Assembly (NCBI GenBank): GCA_040226215.1
Contig: JAVKFF010000009.1
Span: forward strand, 1-15,868
Length of the DNA stretch: 15,868 nt
Direction of reading: 5' to 3'
Origin: JAVKFF01 sp040226215
GTDB taxonomy: Bacteria > Pseudomonadota > Alphaproteobacteria > DSM-16000 > Inquilinaceae
Both the position numbers and the translations under genes were made by a program. This document shows positions 6,462-12,738 of the stretch, in pieces. The stretch's first letter is position 1; each line of letters opens with the position of its first letter. The notes under the pieces are model-generated. The model was not told where the DNA came from. It ran no database searches and saw only the letters and a list, made by a program, of their open reading frames with translations.

Positions 6462-7403
6462 ATGAGCAACACGATCCGCATGACCAAGCCCGCCTTCACC
6501 GTCCACGCCGACGGCTCGGAGGCCTGCCTGACGCTGCACGAGATCGTCGGCTCCGGCGACGGTCCGACCGTCGGCATTTCCGGCGCCATCCACGGCAATG
6601 AACCGACGGGCACGGAGATCATCCTCGACCTCTACCGCCTCTTGAAGGACACGCCCATCAAGGGCCGTATCGTCCTGCTGCCGGTCGCCAATCCGCGCGC
6701 CTACGCAGCCAACAAGCGCTTCACCACCACCGACGAACTCAACCTCAACCGGGAGTTTCCGGGCGACAGGGGCGGCAGCTTCACCCAGCAGCTCGCCGCC
6801 GCCATCACCGCCGAGTTCCTGGAGAAGATCGACGTCCATATCGACCTGCACTCCGGCACCGACCGGCCGACGGTCGACTATGTCTACCTGCTCAACGACG
6901 AGACGCTGTCGCGCAGCTTCGGCTCGCCCGTGCTCTACCGGCCGGAGCAGACCCGCCAGGGCACCTATTTCACCGGCACCTCCAAGGTCGTCACCGTCGA
7001 CCGGCGCGGCATCCCCTGCGTCGTCGTCGAACTCGGCGGCGGCATCGTCCAGCAGAAGCCCTATGTCGAGCGCGGCGTGAAGGGGGTGATGAACATGCTG
7101 CGCACGCTCGGCGTGATCGAGGGCGAGCCCTTCCCGCCGCCGGCCCAGACCGTAGTCCGGGAGATCGCCACCATCCGGCCGACCATGGGCGGACTGATGG
7201 AGACGCTGGCGCCGCCGCTGGGCGAGGTGATCAAGGGCGGCCTGCTGGCCCGCGTGGTCAGCCCCTACACCTTCGAGACCCTGGAGGAGATAAAGAACCC
7301 CTTCGCCGAGGGCATCATGATCCTCTCCCATCTCAGCCGCAACCTGGTGGAGCCCGGCGACTACGGCTTCATGGTCGGCAACATGGACGGCGCGGAGCGC
7401 TGA
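6462..7403 (+). CDS. Succinylglutamate desuccinylase/aspartoacylase-family zinc deacylase
   Basis: This is a predicted cytoplasmic zinc amide hydrolase of 313 residues with a carboxypeptidase-like fold, inside a transporter operon. The zinc ligands are visible: H44 and E47 in SGAIHGNEPTG, and H130 in VHIDLHSG. DELNLNREFPG (91-101) supplies the substrate-binding Asn/Arg. E190 in CVVVELGGG is the probable general base. A C-terminal beta-rich domain (about 225-313, with GGLMETLAPPLGEVIKGGLL and PFAEGIMIL) is normal for this family. There is no signal peptide, so it would act after import. An AAGGA site lies 11 nt before the ATG. Relatives cleave N-acetylaspartate, N-succinylglutamate, N-alpha-acetyl-diaminobutyrate or other acylated amino acids. 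Sequence alone does not say which. Placement between permease and ATPase genes suggests that the imported ligand is its substrate. Confidence 0.9.
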   Translation: MSNTIRMTKPAFTVHADGSEACLTLHEIVGSGDGPTVGISGAIHGNEPTGTEIILDLYRLLKDTPIKGRIVLLPVANPRAYAANKRFTTTDELNLNREFPGDRGGSFTQQLAAAITAEFLEKIDVHIDLHSGTDRPTVDYVYLLNDETLSRSFGSPVLYRPEQTRQGTYFTGTSKVVTVDRRGIPCVVVELGGGIVQQKPYVERGVKGVMNMLRTLGVIEGEPFPPPAQTVVREIATIRPTMGGLMETLAPPLGEVIKGGLLARVVSPYTFETLEEIKNPFAEGIMILSHLSRNLVEPGDYGFMVGNMDGAER

Positions 7404-8426
7404 ATGACGGCCGCGGCGCGCCCGACCCCGGCGGCACCGCCGGCCGGCCCGGTGCTCTCGGTCGAGGGCCTGGACGTCACCATCCGCACGGCCTCCGGCC
7501 CGTGGCTGGTGGTGCGTGACATGGCCTTCGACGTCGCCGCCGGCGAGACCTTGTGCATCGTCGGCGAGTCGGGCTGCGGCAAGTCGATGACCGCGCTCTC
7601 GCTGATCGGCCTGCAGCCGGAAGCCGCCTGGGTCTCACGCGGCCGTGTGCGCCTCGCCGGCGAGGATATCGCCCAGGCCTCCCGGCAGCGGCTGGAGGAC
7701 GTGCGCGGCCAGGAGGTCGCCATGATCTTCCAGGAGCCGCTGACCTCGCTGAACCCGGTAATGCGCATCGGCGACCAGGTGGCCGAGGGCCTGCGCCGCC
7801 ACGAGGGGCTATCCCGACGGGAGGCGGCGGCGCGCGCGGCCCAGATGTTGAAGGCGGTGCGCATGCCCGACGCCGCCATGCGCGCCCGCCAGTACCCGCA
7901 CCAGCTTTCCGGCGGCATGCGGCAGCGGGCGATGATCGCGCTGGCGCTCGCCTGCCAGCCGCGTGTGTTGATCGCCGACGAGCCGACCACCGCCCTCGAC
8001 GTCACCATCCAGGCGGAAATCCTGCGCCTGATCGCCGACATGCAGCGCGCCATGGGCACCGGCCTTATTCTGATCACCCACGATCTCGGCGTGGTGGCGG
8101 AGATGGCCGACAAGGTCGTCGTCATGTATGCCGGCGCCCGGGTCGAGGAGGCGACCGTCGAGGCGCTGTTCGACGATCCCAAGCATCCCTACACGCGCGC
8201 CCTGATGGCGGCCATGCCCCACCGCCGGGCGGAAGGGGCGGCACGCCAGGACCTGGCGGAGATCAAGGGCACGGTGCCCCGGCCGGAGGATCTGCCGGCC
8301 GGCTGCGCCTTCGCGCCCCGCTGCCCCCTCGCCACCCAGCGCTGTCACGCCGAGCCGCCGCCGCTGGAGACCAAGGCGCCGGGCCATACCGCCGCCTGCT
8401 GGGAGGTGCCGCGCCATGGCGGCTGA
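7404..8426 (+). CDS. ABC transporter ATP-binding protein, DppD/OppD class
   Basis: This is the first of two ATPases that would power the importer, 340 residues long. Its ATG follows the deacylase TGA with no gap. Walker A is GESGCGKS (54-61), the Q-loop is at Q110 in MIFQEPLTSLNPVM, the ABC signature is LSGGMRQR (168-175), Walker B is VLIADEP with E193, and the H-loop is H226. The C-terminal peptide-transporter extension GCAFAPRCPLATQRC with a later cysteine (C301, C307, C314, C332) is present. Four cysteines at this spacing occur in DppD/OppD relatives, where an iron-sulfur cluster has been reported. Presence of a cluster here is inference. An N-terminal Ala/Pro-rich stretch of about 16 residues precedes the domain. 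The gene overlaps the next one by 11 bp. Confidence 0.93.
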   Translation: MTAAARPTPAAPPAGPVLSVEGLDVTIRTASGPWLVVRDMAFDVAAGETLCIVGESGCGKSMTALSLIGLQPEAAWVSRGRVRLAGEDIAQASRQRLEDVRGQEVAMIFQEPLTSLNPVMRIGDQVAEGLRRHEGLSRREAAARAAQMLKAVRMPDAAMRARQYPHQLSGGMRQRAMIALALACQPRVLIADEPTTALDVTIQAEILRLIADMQRAMGTGLILITHDLGVVAEMADKVVVMYAGARVEEATVEALFDDPKHPYTRALMAAMPHRRAEGAARQDLAEIKGTVPRPEDLPAGCAFAPRCPLATQRCHAEPPPLETKAPGHTAACWEVPRHGG

Positions 8427-9393
8427 GCCGGCCCTCCTGGAGGTCCAGGACCTCGCCGTGCACTTCCCCATCCGCGCCGGCGTCTTCCGGCGCCAGGTCG
8501 GCGCGGTGCGCGCCGTCGACGGCGTCAGCTTCGCCCTCGGCCGCGGCGAGACGCTGGGCCTGGTGGGCGAGTCGGGCTGCGGCAAGTCGACCACCGGCCT
8601 CGCCCTGCTCGGCCTCGTCCCGCCGACCTCGGGCCACGTCCGGCTCGACGGCCGGTCCATCGGCGACCTCGCCGGCGGCGGGGTCAGGGCGCTGCGCCGC
8701 CGGGTGCAGATCGTCTTCCAGGATCCCTTCTCCTCGCTGAACCCGCGCCAGCGCGTGCGCGACATCATCCGCGCCCCGCTCGACATCCACGCCATCGGCA
8801 CCCCGGCGGAGCGCCGGCAGAAGGTGGCCGCGCTGATGGAAGCCGTGGGCCTGCGCCCCGACCAGGCGTCCACGTATCCGCACGAGTTCTCCGGCGGCCA
8901 GCGCCAGCGCATCGGCATCGCCCGGGCGCTTGCCCTCGATCCCGACATCATCGTCTGCGACGAGCCGGTCTCCGCCCTCGACGTCTCGGTGCAGGCGCAG
9001 ATCCTCAACCTGCTGGTGCGCCTGCAGCGGGAATTCCATCTCTCCTTCCTGTTCATCAGCCACGACCTCGGCGTCGTCGACCACATCTCCGACCGGGTGG
9101 CGGTGATGTATCTGGGCGAGATCGTGGAACTCGCCCCGCGCGCGCTGATCTTCGAGAACCCGCGCCACCCCTATACCGAACTGCTGCTGCGCTCCGCCCC
9201 GCCGGCCCATCCGCGCGACCGCACAAGGCACAGCGTCCCGGCCGACGCCAGCGAGGTGCCCAGCGCCGCCAGCAAGCCCCCCGGCTGCCCCTTCCACACC
9301 CGCTGCCCCATCGCCCGGGACCACTGCCGCGTGGAGAAGCCGCCATTGATGGTCCGGGACGACGGCCGCCTGCTCGCCTGCCACGAACGGTAG
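8416..9393 (+). CDS. ABC transporter ATP-binding protein, DppF/OppF class
   Basis: This is the second ATPase of the importer, 325 residues, starting inside the end of the previous gene (11-bp overlap, so translational coupling is likely). Walker A is GESGCGKST (51-59), the Q-loop is Q102 in IVFQDPFSSLNPR, the signature is FSGGQRQR (158-165), Walker B is IIVCDEP with E183, and the H-loop is H216. The FQDPFSSLNPRQRV and VSALDVSVQAQILNLL segments place it in the F class. The C-terminal cysteine pattern GCPFHTRCPIARDHC plus a final AC (C291, C297, C304, C322) matches the D partner. A low-complexity linker rich in Pro, Arg and Ser (about 261-289) precedes it. It is the last gene of this operon. 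A compact hairpin follows 17 bp after the stop. Confidence 0.93.
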   Translation: MAAEPALLEVQDLAVHFPIRAGVFRRQVGAVRAVDGVSFALGRGETLGLVGESGCGKSTTGLALLGLVPPTSGHVRLDGRSIGDLAGGGVRALRRRVQIVFQDPFSSLNPRQRVRDIIRAPLDIHAIGTPAERRQKVAALMEAVGLRPDQASTYPHEFSGGQRQRIGIARALALDPDIIVCDEPVSALDVSVQAQILNLLVRLQREFHLSFLFISHDLGVVDHISDRVAVMYLGEIVELAPRALIFENPRHPYTELLLRSAPPAHPRDRTRHSVPADASEVPSAASKPPGCPFHTRCPIARDHCRVEKPPLMVRDDGRLLACHER

Positions 9394-9409
9394 GGCGCGT
9401 GTGGGGACG

Positions 9410-9426
9410 GGCGAGGCGTCCTCGCC
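9410..9426 (+). terminator. Hairpin after the ABC operon, possible transcript end
   Basis: GGCGAGG (9410-9416) and CCTCGCC (9420-9426) pair perfectly around CGT, 17 bp after the last ATPase stop. No T run follows, so it is not a canonical rho-independent terminator. It may block 3' decay or act with Rho. Confidence 0.3.
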
Positions 9427-9450
9427 AACGCCACAGCCCGGCCCCGCGAG

Positions 9451-9545
9451 GTTCCGGCTCTCCCTGCGGTCGGCCGGAACGACGGTGATGGTTTGGTGAA
9501 ATGGGATACCGTCGTTCCGCACGAAGCGAAGCGGAGATGCGGAAC
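9451..9545. repeat. REP-like cluster of three overlapping inverted repeats
   Basis: Three perfect inverted repeats are chained: GTTCCGGC (9451-9458) with GCCGGAAC (9473-9480); CGGAACGACGGT (9475-9486) with ACCGTCGTTCCG (9508-9519), the strongest at 12 bp; and GTTCCGCA (9514-9521) with TGCGGAAC (9538-9545). Neighbouring stems share arm bases, so they compete with each other. The common core GTTCC/GGAAC recurs four times. The stretch has no gene-like reading frame. The AAGCGAAGCGGA part resembles dispersed intergenic repeats of proteobacterial genomes. That it recurs elsewhere in this genome is inferred and not visible here. Confidence 0.55.
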
Positions 9546-9578
9546 CCCGAGCCCGTCTTCGCGGTAAACGAGGCCCGG

Positions 9579-9600
9579 GCCAACGACCGGCCAACGACCG
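9579..9600. repeat. 11-bp tandem duplication
   Basis: The unit GCCAACGACCG occurs twice head to tail (9579-9589 and 9590-9600), ending 1 bp before the TTGACA promoter box. A recent slippage event is the simplest origin. It could also be a pair of upstream activator sites, since 11 bp is about one helical turn. Confidence 0.6.
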
Positions 9601-9601
9601 A

Positions 9602-9630
9602 TTGACAGGCCCGGATGCGGTCCGCATTAT
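9602..9630 (+). promoter_or_regulatory. Sigma70-type promoter of the second operon
   Basis: A perfect TTGACA (9602-9607), 17-bp spacer and CATTAT (9625-9630, four of six matches to the -10 consensus) stand 60 bp ahead of the ATG at 9690. Transcription would begin at about 9637. It is the best promoter match in the window and is placed exactly where the DUF3604-TTT operon needs one. An ATG at 9615 lies inside the spacer, which argues against a longer first protein. Confidence 0.6.
9615..9627. promoter_or_regulatory. Perfect 13-bp palindrome inside the promoter, candidate operator
   Basis: ATGCGG (9615-9620), a central T, and CCGCAT (9622-9627) form an exact palindrome that fills the spacer and overlaps the first bases of the -10 box. 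A dimeric repressor bound here would exclude RNA polymerase. No regulator gene is adjacent to this operon in the window. The GntR protein 7 kb upstream or a gene to the right are possible binders. Confidence 0.45.
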
Positions 9631-9689
9631 TCACTGGCCGGTTACTTAGCCACTTCCCCGCGGCAGCTCAAGGACCCCCGGACCGAGGC

Positions 9690-11177
9690 ATGGCGGACCA
9701 GATCCTCTTTGGCGACATCCACAACCACAATGCCCTCGGCTACGGGATCGGATCGCTGGAGCGGGCCATCGACGTGGCGCGCACCCATCTCGACTTCTTC
9801 GCCTTCACCGGCCATTCCAGCTGGCACGACATGGTGGCCATGGAAGGCGGCCGCGAGCAGCACTGGATCAAGGGCTTCGCCCGGCTGCAGGAGGGCTGGC
9901 CGCAGGTCCAGTCGCTGATCGCCGAGGCCAACGAGGACGGCGCCTTCAACGCCTTTCTCGGCTTCGAGTGGCATTCCAGCCATTTCGGCGACCAGTGCGT
10001 CGTCTTCCCCGGCGACCACCGGCCGCTTGCCTACCCCGACACCGTTGACGGACTGCGCGCCTTCTGCCTGGAGGAGAAGGCGCTGATGATCCCGCACCAC
10101 CTGGGGTATCCCGAGGGCCATCGCGGGGTGAACTGGTCGGTCTTCGACGAGGCCTGCACCCCGGTCGTGGAAATATTCTCCGAGCACGGCAATGCCGAGC
10201 ACGACCGCGGCCCCTACCCCTATTTCAGCCATTCCATGGGCGGGCGCGACACCACGCAGACCGCAAGGGACGCCCTGGCGCGGGGCCTGCGCTTCGGCTT
10301 CGTCGCCTCCTCGGACAGCCATTCGGGCTTTCCCGGCGCCTATGACGAGGGCCTGCTGGGCGTCCATGCCGAGGCGCGCACCCGCACGGCCATCATGGCG
10401 GCGATCCGGGAGCGGCGCACCTACGCGCTGACCGGCGACCGCATGGGCGTCTGGTTCGACGTCGGCGGCCGGCCCATGGGCTCGACCATCGAGGCCGGCA
10501 GCACGGTCGAGGCACGCTTCCGTGTCGAGGGGCGCGACGAGATGGACGTGGTCGAGCTGATCCAGGACGGCCGCGCCGTGCACCACGCCTATCCGGCCGA
10601 TCCGCTGGCCGAGCCGGCGCCGGGGGAGCCCTTCCAGGTGCGCCTGGAATGGGGTTGGGGCCCCTGGGGCGACCTCGCCCTCGACCGTGTCTGCGACTGG
10701 GAGTTCGCCATCGAGGTCAGCGGCGGGCGCATCCTCGAGGCCAGCCCCTGCCTGCGGTCCGGCCCGTTCGACGAGAACCGTCGCCACCGCGTCATCCGGC
10801 GCGGCGAGAGCGCGGTCGACATCGTCTCCTACACCGGACGCGCCGGCGCCTATCGGCAGAACCCGAACCATTCCGTGGTGCTGACCGTGGCCGGAGGCGC
10901 CGATCTCGCCCTGGCCGTGACGATGCGCAAGCCGGTCGAGGACCGCACGGTCACCGGCCTGGCCGAGCTGGCCCGGACCTCGGTCAGCCGCTTCACCGGC
11001 CCGTTCCCCAAGGAATCCTGGCAATGGCACCGCCTGGTGCCGCTGGGCGGCAGCGTCGTGGATGGCCGCCACACGCTCGACCTGCCGGCCGGGCGTCCCT
11101 CCCATGTCTATCTCCGCGCCCGCCAGGCCAACGGCCAGATGGCCTGGGCCAGCCCCGTGTTCATCAATCGGCGATAG
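9690..11177 (+). CDS. PHP-like metal-dependent hydrolase, DUF3604 family
   Basis: This is a putative metal-dependent phosphoesterase or amidohydrolase-like enzyme of 495 residues, first gene of the second operon. The fold is indicated by histidine/acidic motifs in the PHP order: H11 and H13 in GDIHNHN, H42 in FTGHSSWHD, E93 and H95 in GFEWHSS, H136 and H137 in IPHHLGY, E161 and H166 in EIFSEHGN, and D209 with H211 in SSDSHSGFPG. The last third (about 250-495) is beta-rich with ERRTYALTGDRM and a YLRARQANGQMAWASPVFIN ending typical of DUF3604. There is no signal peptide, so it is probably cytoplasmic. The ATG at 9690 is preferred because the farther in-frame ATG (9615) falls between promoter boxes. 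Its ribosome site is weak. The reaction is unknown for this family. The neighbours suggest an organic acid derivative. Confidence 0.85.
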   Translation: MADQILFGDIHNHNALGYGIGSLERAIDVARTHLDFFAFTGHSSWHDMVAMEGGREQHWIKGFARLQEGWPQVQSLIAEANEDGAFNAFLGFEWHSSHFGDQCVVFPGDHRPLAYPDTVDGLRAFCLEEKALMIPHHLGYPEGHRGVNWSVFDEACTPVVEIFSEHGNAEHDRGPYPYFSHSMGGRDTTQTARDALARGLRFGFVASSDSHSGFPGAYDEGLLGVHAEARTRTAIMAAIRERRTYALTGDRMGVWFDVGGRPMGSTIEAGSTVEARFRVEGRDEMDVVELIQDGRAVHHAYPADPLAEPAPGEPFQVRLEWGWGPWGDLALDRVCDWEFAIEVSGGRILEASPCLRSGPFDENRRHRVIRRGESAVDIVSYTGRAGAYRQNPNHSVVLTVAGGADLALAVTMRKPVEDRTVTGLAELARTSVSRFTGPFPKESWQWHRLVPLGGSVVDGRHTLDLPAGRPSHVYLRARQANGQMAWASPVFINRR

Positions 11178-11204
11178 GACCCGTCGCCCCGGAGCAACAG
11201 CCAA

Positions 11205-11229
11205 GATGGGAGGATCCCACCTCCGCATC
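11205..11229 (+). other. Intercistronic hairpin before tctC
   Basis: GATG-GGAGG pairs with CCTCC-CATC (one unpaired G on the right side) around a 6-nt loop, giving nine base pairs. It ends 7 nt before the AGGAAGGGA ribosome site of tctC. It may stabilise the receptor message or separate its expression from the first gene. No T run follows, so termination is unlikely. Confidence 0.4.
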
Positions 11230-11253
11230 GACAACAGGAAGGGAGTTCATGTC

Positions 11254-12210
11254 ATGATGAGACAGCTGAAGACACTCGGTCTCGCCGCCGCGCTGGCGGC
11301 CACCACCATCACCGGCCTCGCCACCACGATGCCGGCCCAGGCGCAGGATTATCCCAGCGACGCGCTGACCTTCGTCGTGCCCTGGCCGGCCGGCGGACGC
11401 ACCGACATCGTCGGCCGTGTCGCCGCCTCGGTCTTCGGCTCGCTGCTGGAGCAGCCGGCGGCGGTGGTCAACCGGGTCGGCGGCGGCGGCGCCGTGGGCA
11501 CGCTCTCGGTTCTGGACGCGCCGGCCGACGGCTACACCATCCTGGTGACCACCATCGGCAACCACGTGCTGCAGCCGGTTGCCCGGGACGTCGGCTACAC
11601 GCCCGACGACTTCATCCCGATCGGCCAGATCTCCTCGGCCACCATGGTGCTGGCGACCGCCGCGGACGGTCCCTACGACACCATCGAGGACGTGCTGGCC
11701 GCAGCCGCGGAGAGCCCCGGCGAGATCACCTACGGCGCCGTGCCCAACGTGCTGCCCGACCGCGCCATGCAGGCCTTCGCCCAGGCGGCCGGCGTCGAGT
11801 TCGCCCAGATCCCGACCCAGGGCGACGGCGAGGGCGTGCCGATGGCCGCCGGCGGCTTCATCGACATCGTCGTCTCGTCCTCGATCAGCTCGATCCAGTC
11901 GCAGGTCGATGCGGGGCAGTTGATCCCGCTCCTCACCTTTGATGCCGAGCGGCATGAGAGCCTGCCCGACACGCCGACCGCCAGCGAACTCGGCTACGAC
12001 GTGGTCGCCAGTCCCTGGACCGGCCTCGCCGTGGCTGGCGGCACGCCTGACGAAATCGTCCAGATCCTGCGCGAGACCCTGGTGACGGCGATCGAGGACC
12101 CAAGCTTCCTCGGCTACACCAACAACGCCGGCATCGACATCGTCTATCTCGACGGCCCCGCCTTCGGCGAGGTCTGGGACGCCGGCATGGCGACCTTCGG
12201 CGGCGAGTGA
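11254..12210 (+). CDS. tctC: Tripartite tricarboxylate transporter (TTT) substrate-binding protein, TctC/Bug family
   Basis: This is the periplasmic receptor of the TTT importer, 318 residues. The ATG at 11254, with AGGAAGGGA ending 9 nt upstream, begins MMRQLKTLGL and a signal peptide with likely cleavage after AQA30. A second ATG at 11257 is an equal choice. The Bug-family hallmark VVPWPAGGRTDIVGR (41-55) forms the first carboxylate-binding loop. VVNRVGGGGAVGT, the ADGYTILVTTIGNH segment, and the late SLPDTPTASELGYDV and GLAVAGGTPDEIV motifs are all in place. Bug proteins usually bind citrate, other di- or tricarboxylates, or amino-acid-like acids through their carboxylates. It is followed by the two membrane subunits. 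The ligand is unknown, though the downstream enolase-superfamily enzyme fits an aldonate or cyclic carboxylate. Confidence 0.93.
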   Translation: MMRQLKTLGLAAALAATTITGLATTMPAQAQDYPSDALTFVVPWPAGGRTDIVGRVAASVFGSLLEQPAAVVNRVGGGGAVGTLSVLDAPADGYTILVTTIGNHVLQPVARDVGYTPDDFIPIGQISSATMVLATAADGPYDTIEDVLAAAAESPGEITYGAVPNVLPDRAMQAFAQAAGVEFAQIPTQGDGEGVPMAAGGFIDIVVSSSISSIQSQVDAGQLIPLLTFDAERHESLPDTPTASELGYDVVASPWTGLAVAGGTPDEIVQILRETLVTAIEDPSFLGYTNNAGIDIVYLDGPAFGEVWDAGMATFGGE

Positions 12211-12246
12211 TCGCATCCCGACGAGGTTTGTCCTGACGGAGCTGAC

Positions 12247-12723
12247 GTGAGAGCATCCGCGCGCGATCTCGTGGGCGGCGGGACGGTCACCGCCCTGGCG
12301 GTGGCCGTCCTCGTCGCCCTGCCATTCGAGGCCGACGACACGGGCGGCGGCATCGTCACCTCGGCCTCCTTCCCGACCTGGCTCGCCTGGGCGCTGCTCG
12401 TCATGGGCATCGCCTGGACGGCCAATGCAGCCGGCCGGCTGCGCCGCGGCACGAACGCAGCGGACGAGGAGCCGCCGGCCGGCTGGCGGGGCACTCTCTG
12501 GGTGCTGGCGGCGATCGCCGCCGGCATCGCCTATGCCGTGCTGCTGCCGCTGATCGGCTTCATGATCGCCTCGGCCCTGCTGATGGCCGTGCTCTCGCTC
12601 CTCTATGGCGGACGGCGCTGGACCACCGTGCTGCTGCCGGCGGTCATCCTGCCGCCGCTCGTCTTCTACTTCTTCCGCTACGCGATGGTGGTCTTCCTGC
12701 CATCGGGCACCCTGTTCGGATAG
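12247..12723 (+). CDS. tctB: TTT transporter small membrane subunit, TctB
   Basis: This is the small integral membrane subunit of the TTT importer, 158 residues, as usual for TctB. The GTG start at 12247 is supported by GGAG 5 nt upstream. Hydrophobic helices can be seen at about 8-27, 44-62, 84-102, 103-120 and 127-150, with a charged loop (RLRRGTNAADEEPPAG) between the second and third. The GFMIASALLMAVLSLLYGGRRW block and the end segment YFFRYAMVVFLPSGTLFG are typical of TctB. Sequence conservation in this family is low, so the call rests equally on size, topology and its position between tctC and tctA. Confidence 0.88.
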   Translation: MRASARDLVGGGTVTALAVAVLVALPFEADDTGGGIVTSASFPTWLAWALLVMGIAWTANAAGRLRRGTNAADEEPPAGWRGTLWVLAAIAAGIAYAVLLPLIGFMIASALLMAVLSLLYGGRRWTTVLLPAVILPPLVFYFFRYAMVVFLPSGTLFG

Positions 12724-12738
12724 GCAGGCGCCGCCGCG

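Noticed and set aside
9410..9426. Firm rho-independent terminator for the ABC operon
   Set aside because: The stem is good but no T run follows, so it is reported only as a possible transcript end.
9451..9600. CRISPR array or transposon end
   Set aside because: The repeats are overlapping inverted repeats and one short tandem pair, without spacers, target duplication or any transposase gene.
8263..9634. Minus-strand open frames over the second ATPase and the 9394-9614 gap, one with an SPLRFVRNDG-like stretch
   Set aside because: The stretch is the translation of the inverted-repeat cluster. Such peptides are common false products of dispersed intergenic repeats. The rest is antisense to an ATPase gene.
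9615..9689. Longer N terminus for the DUF3604 protein from the ATG at 9615
   Set aside because: That ATG lies between the -35 and -10 boxes of the probable promoter, and the 25 extra residues are not family-like.
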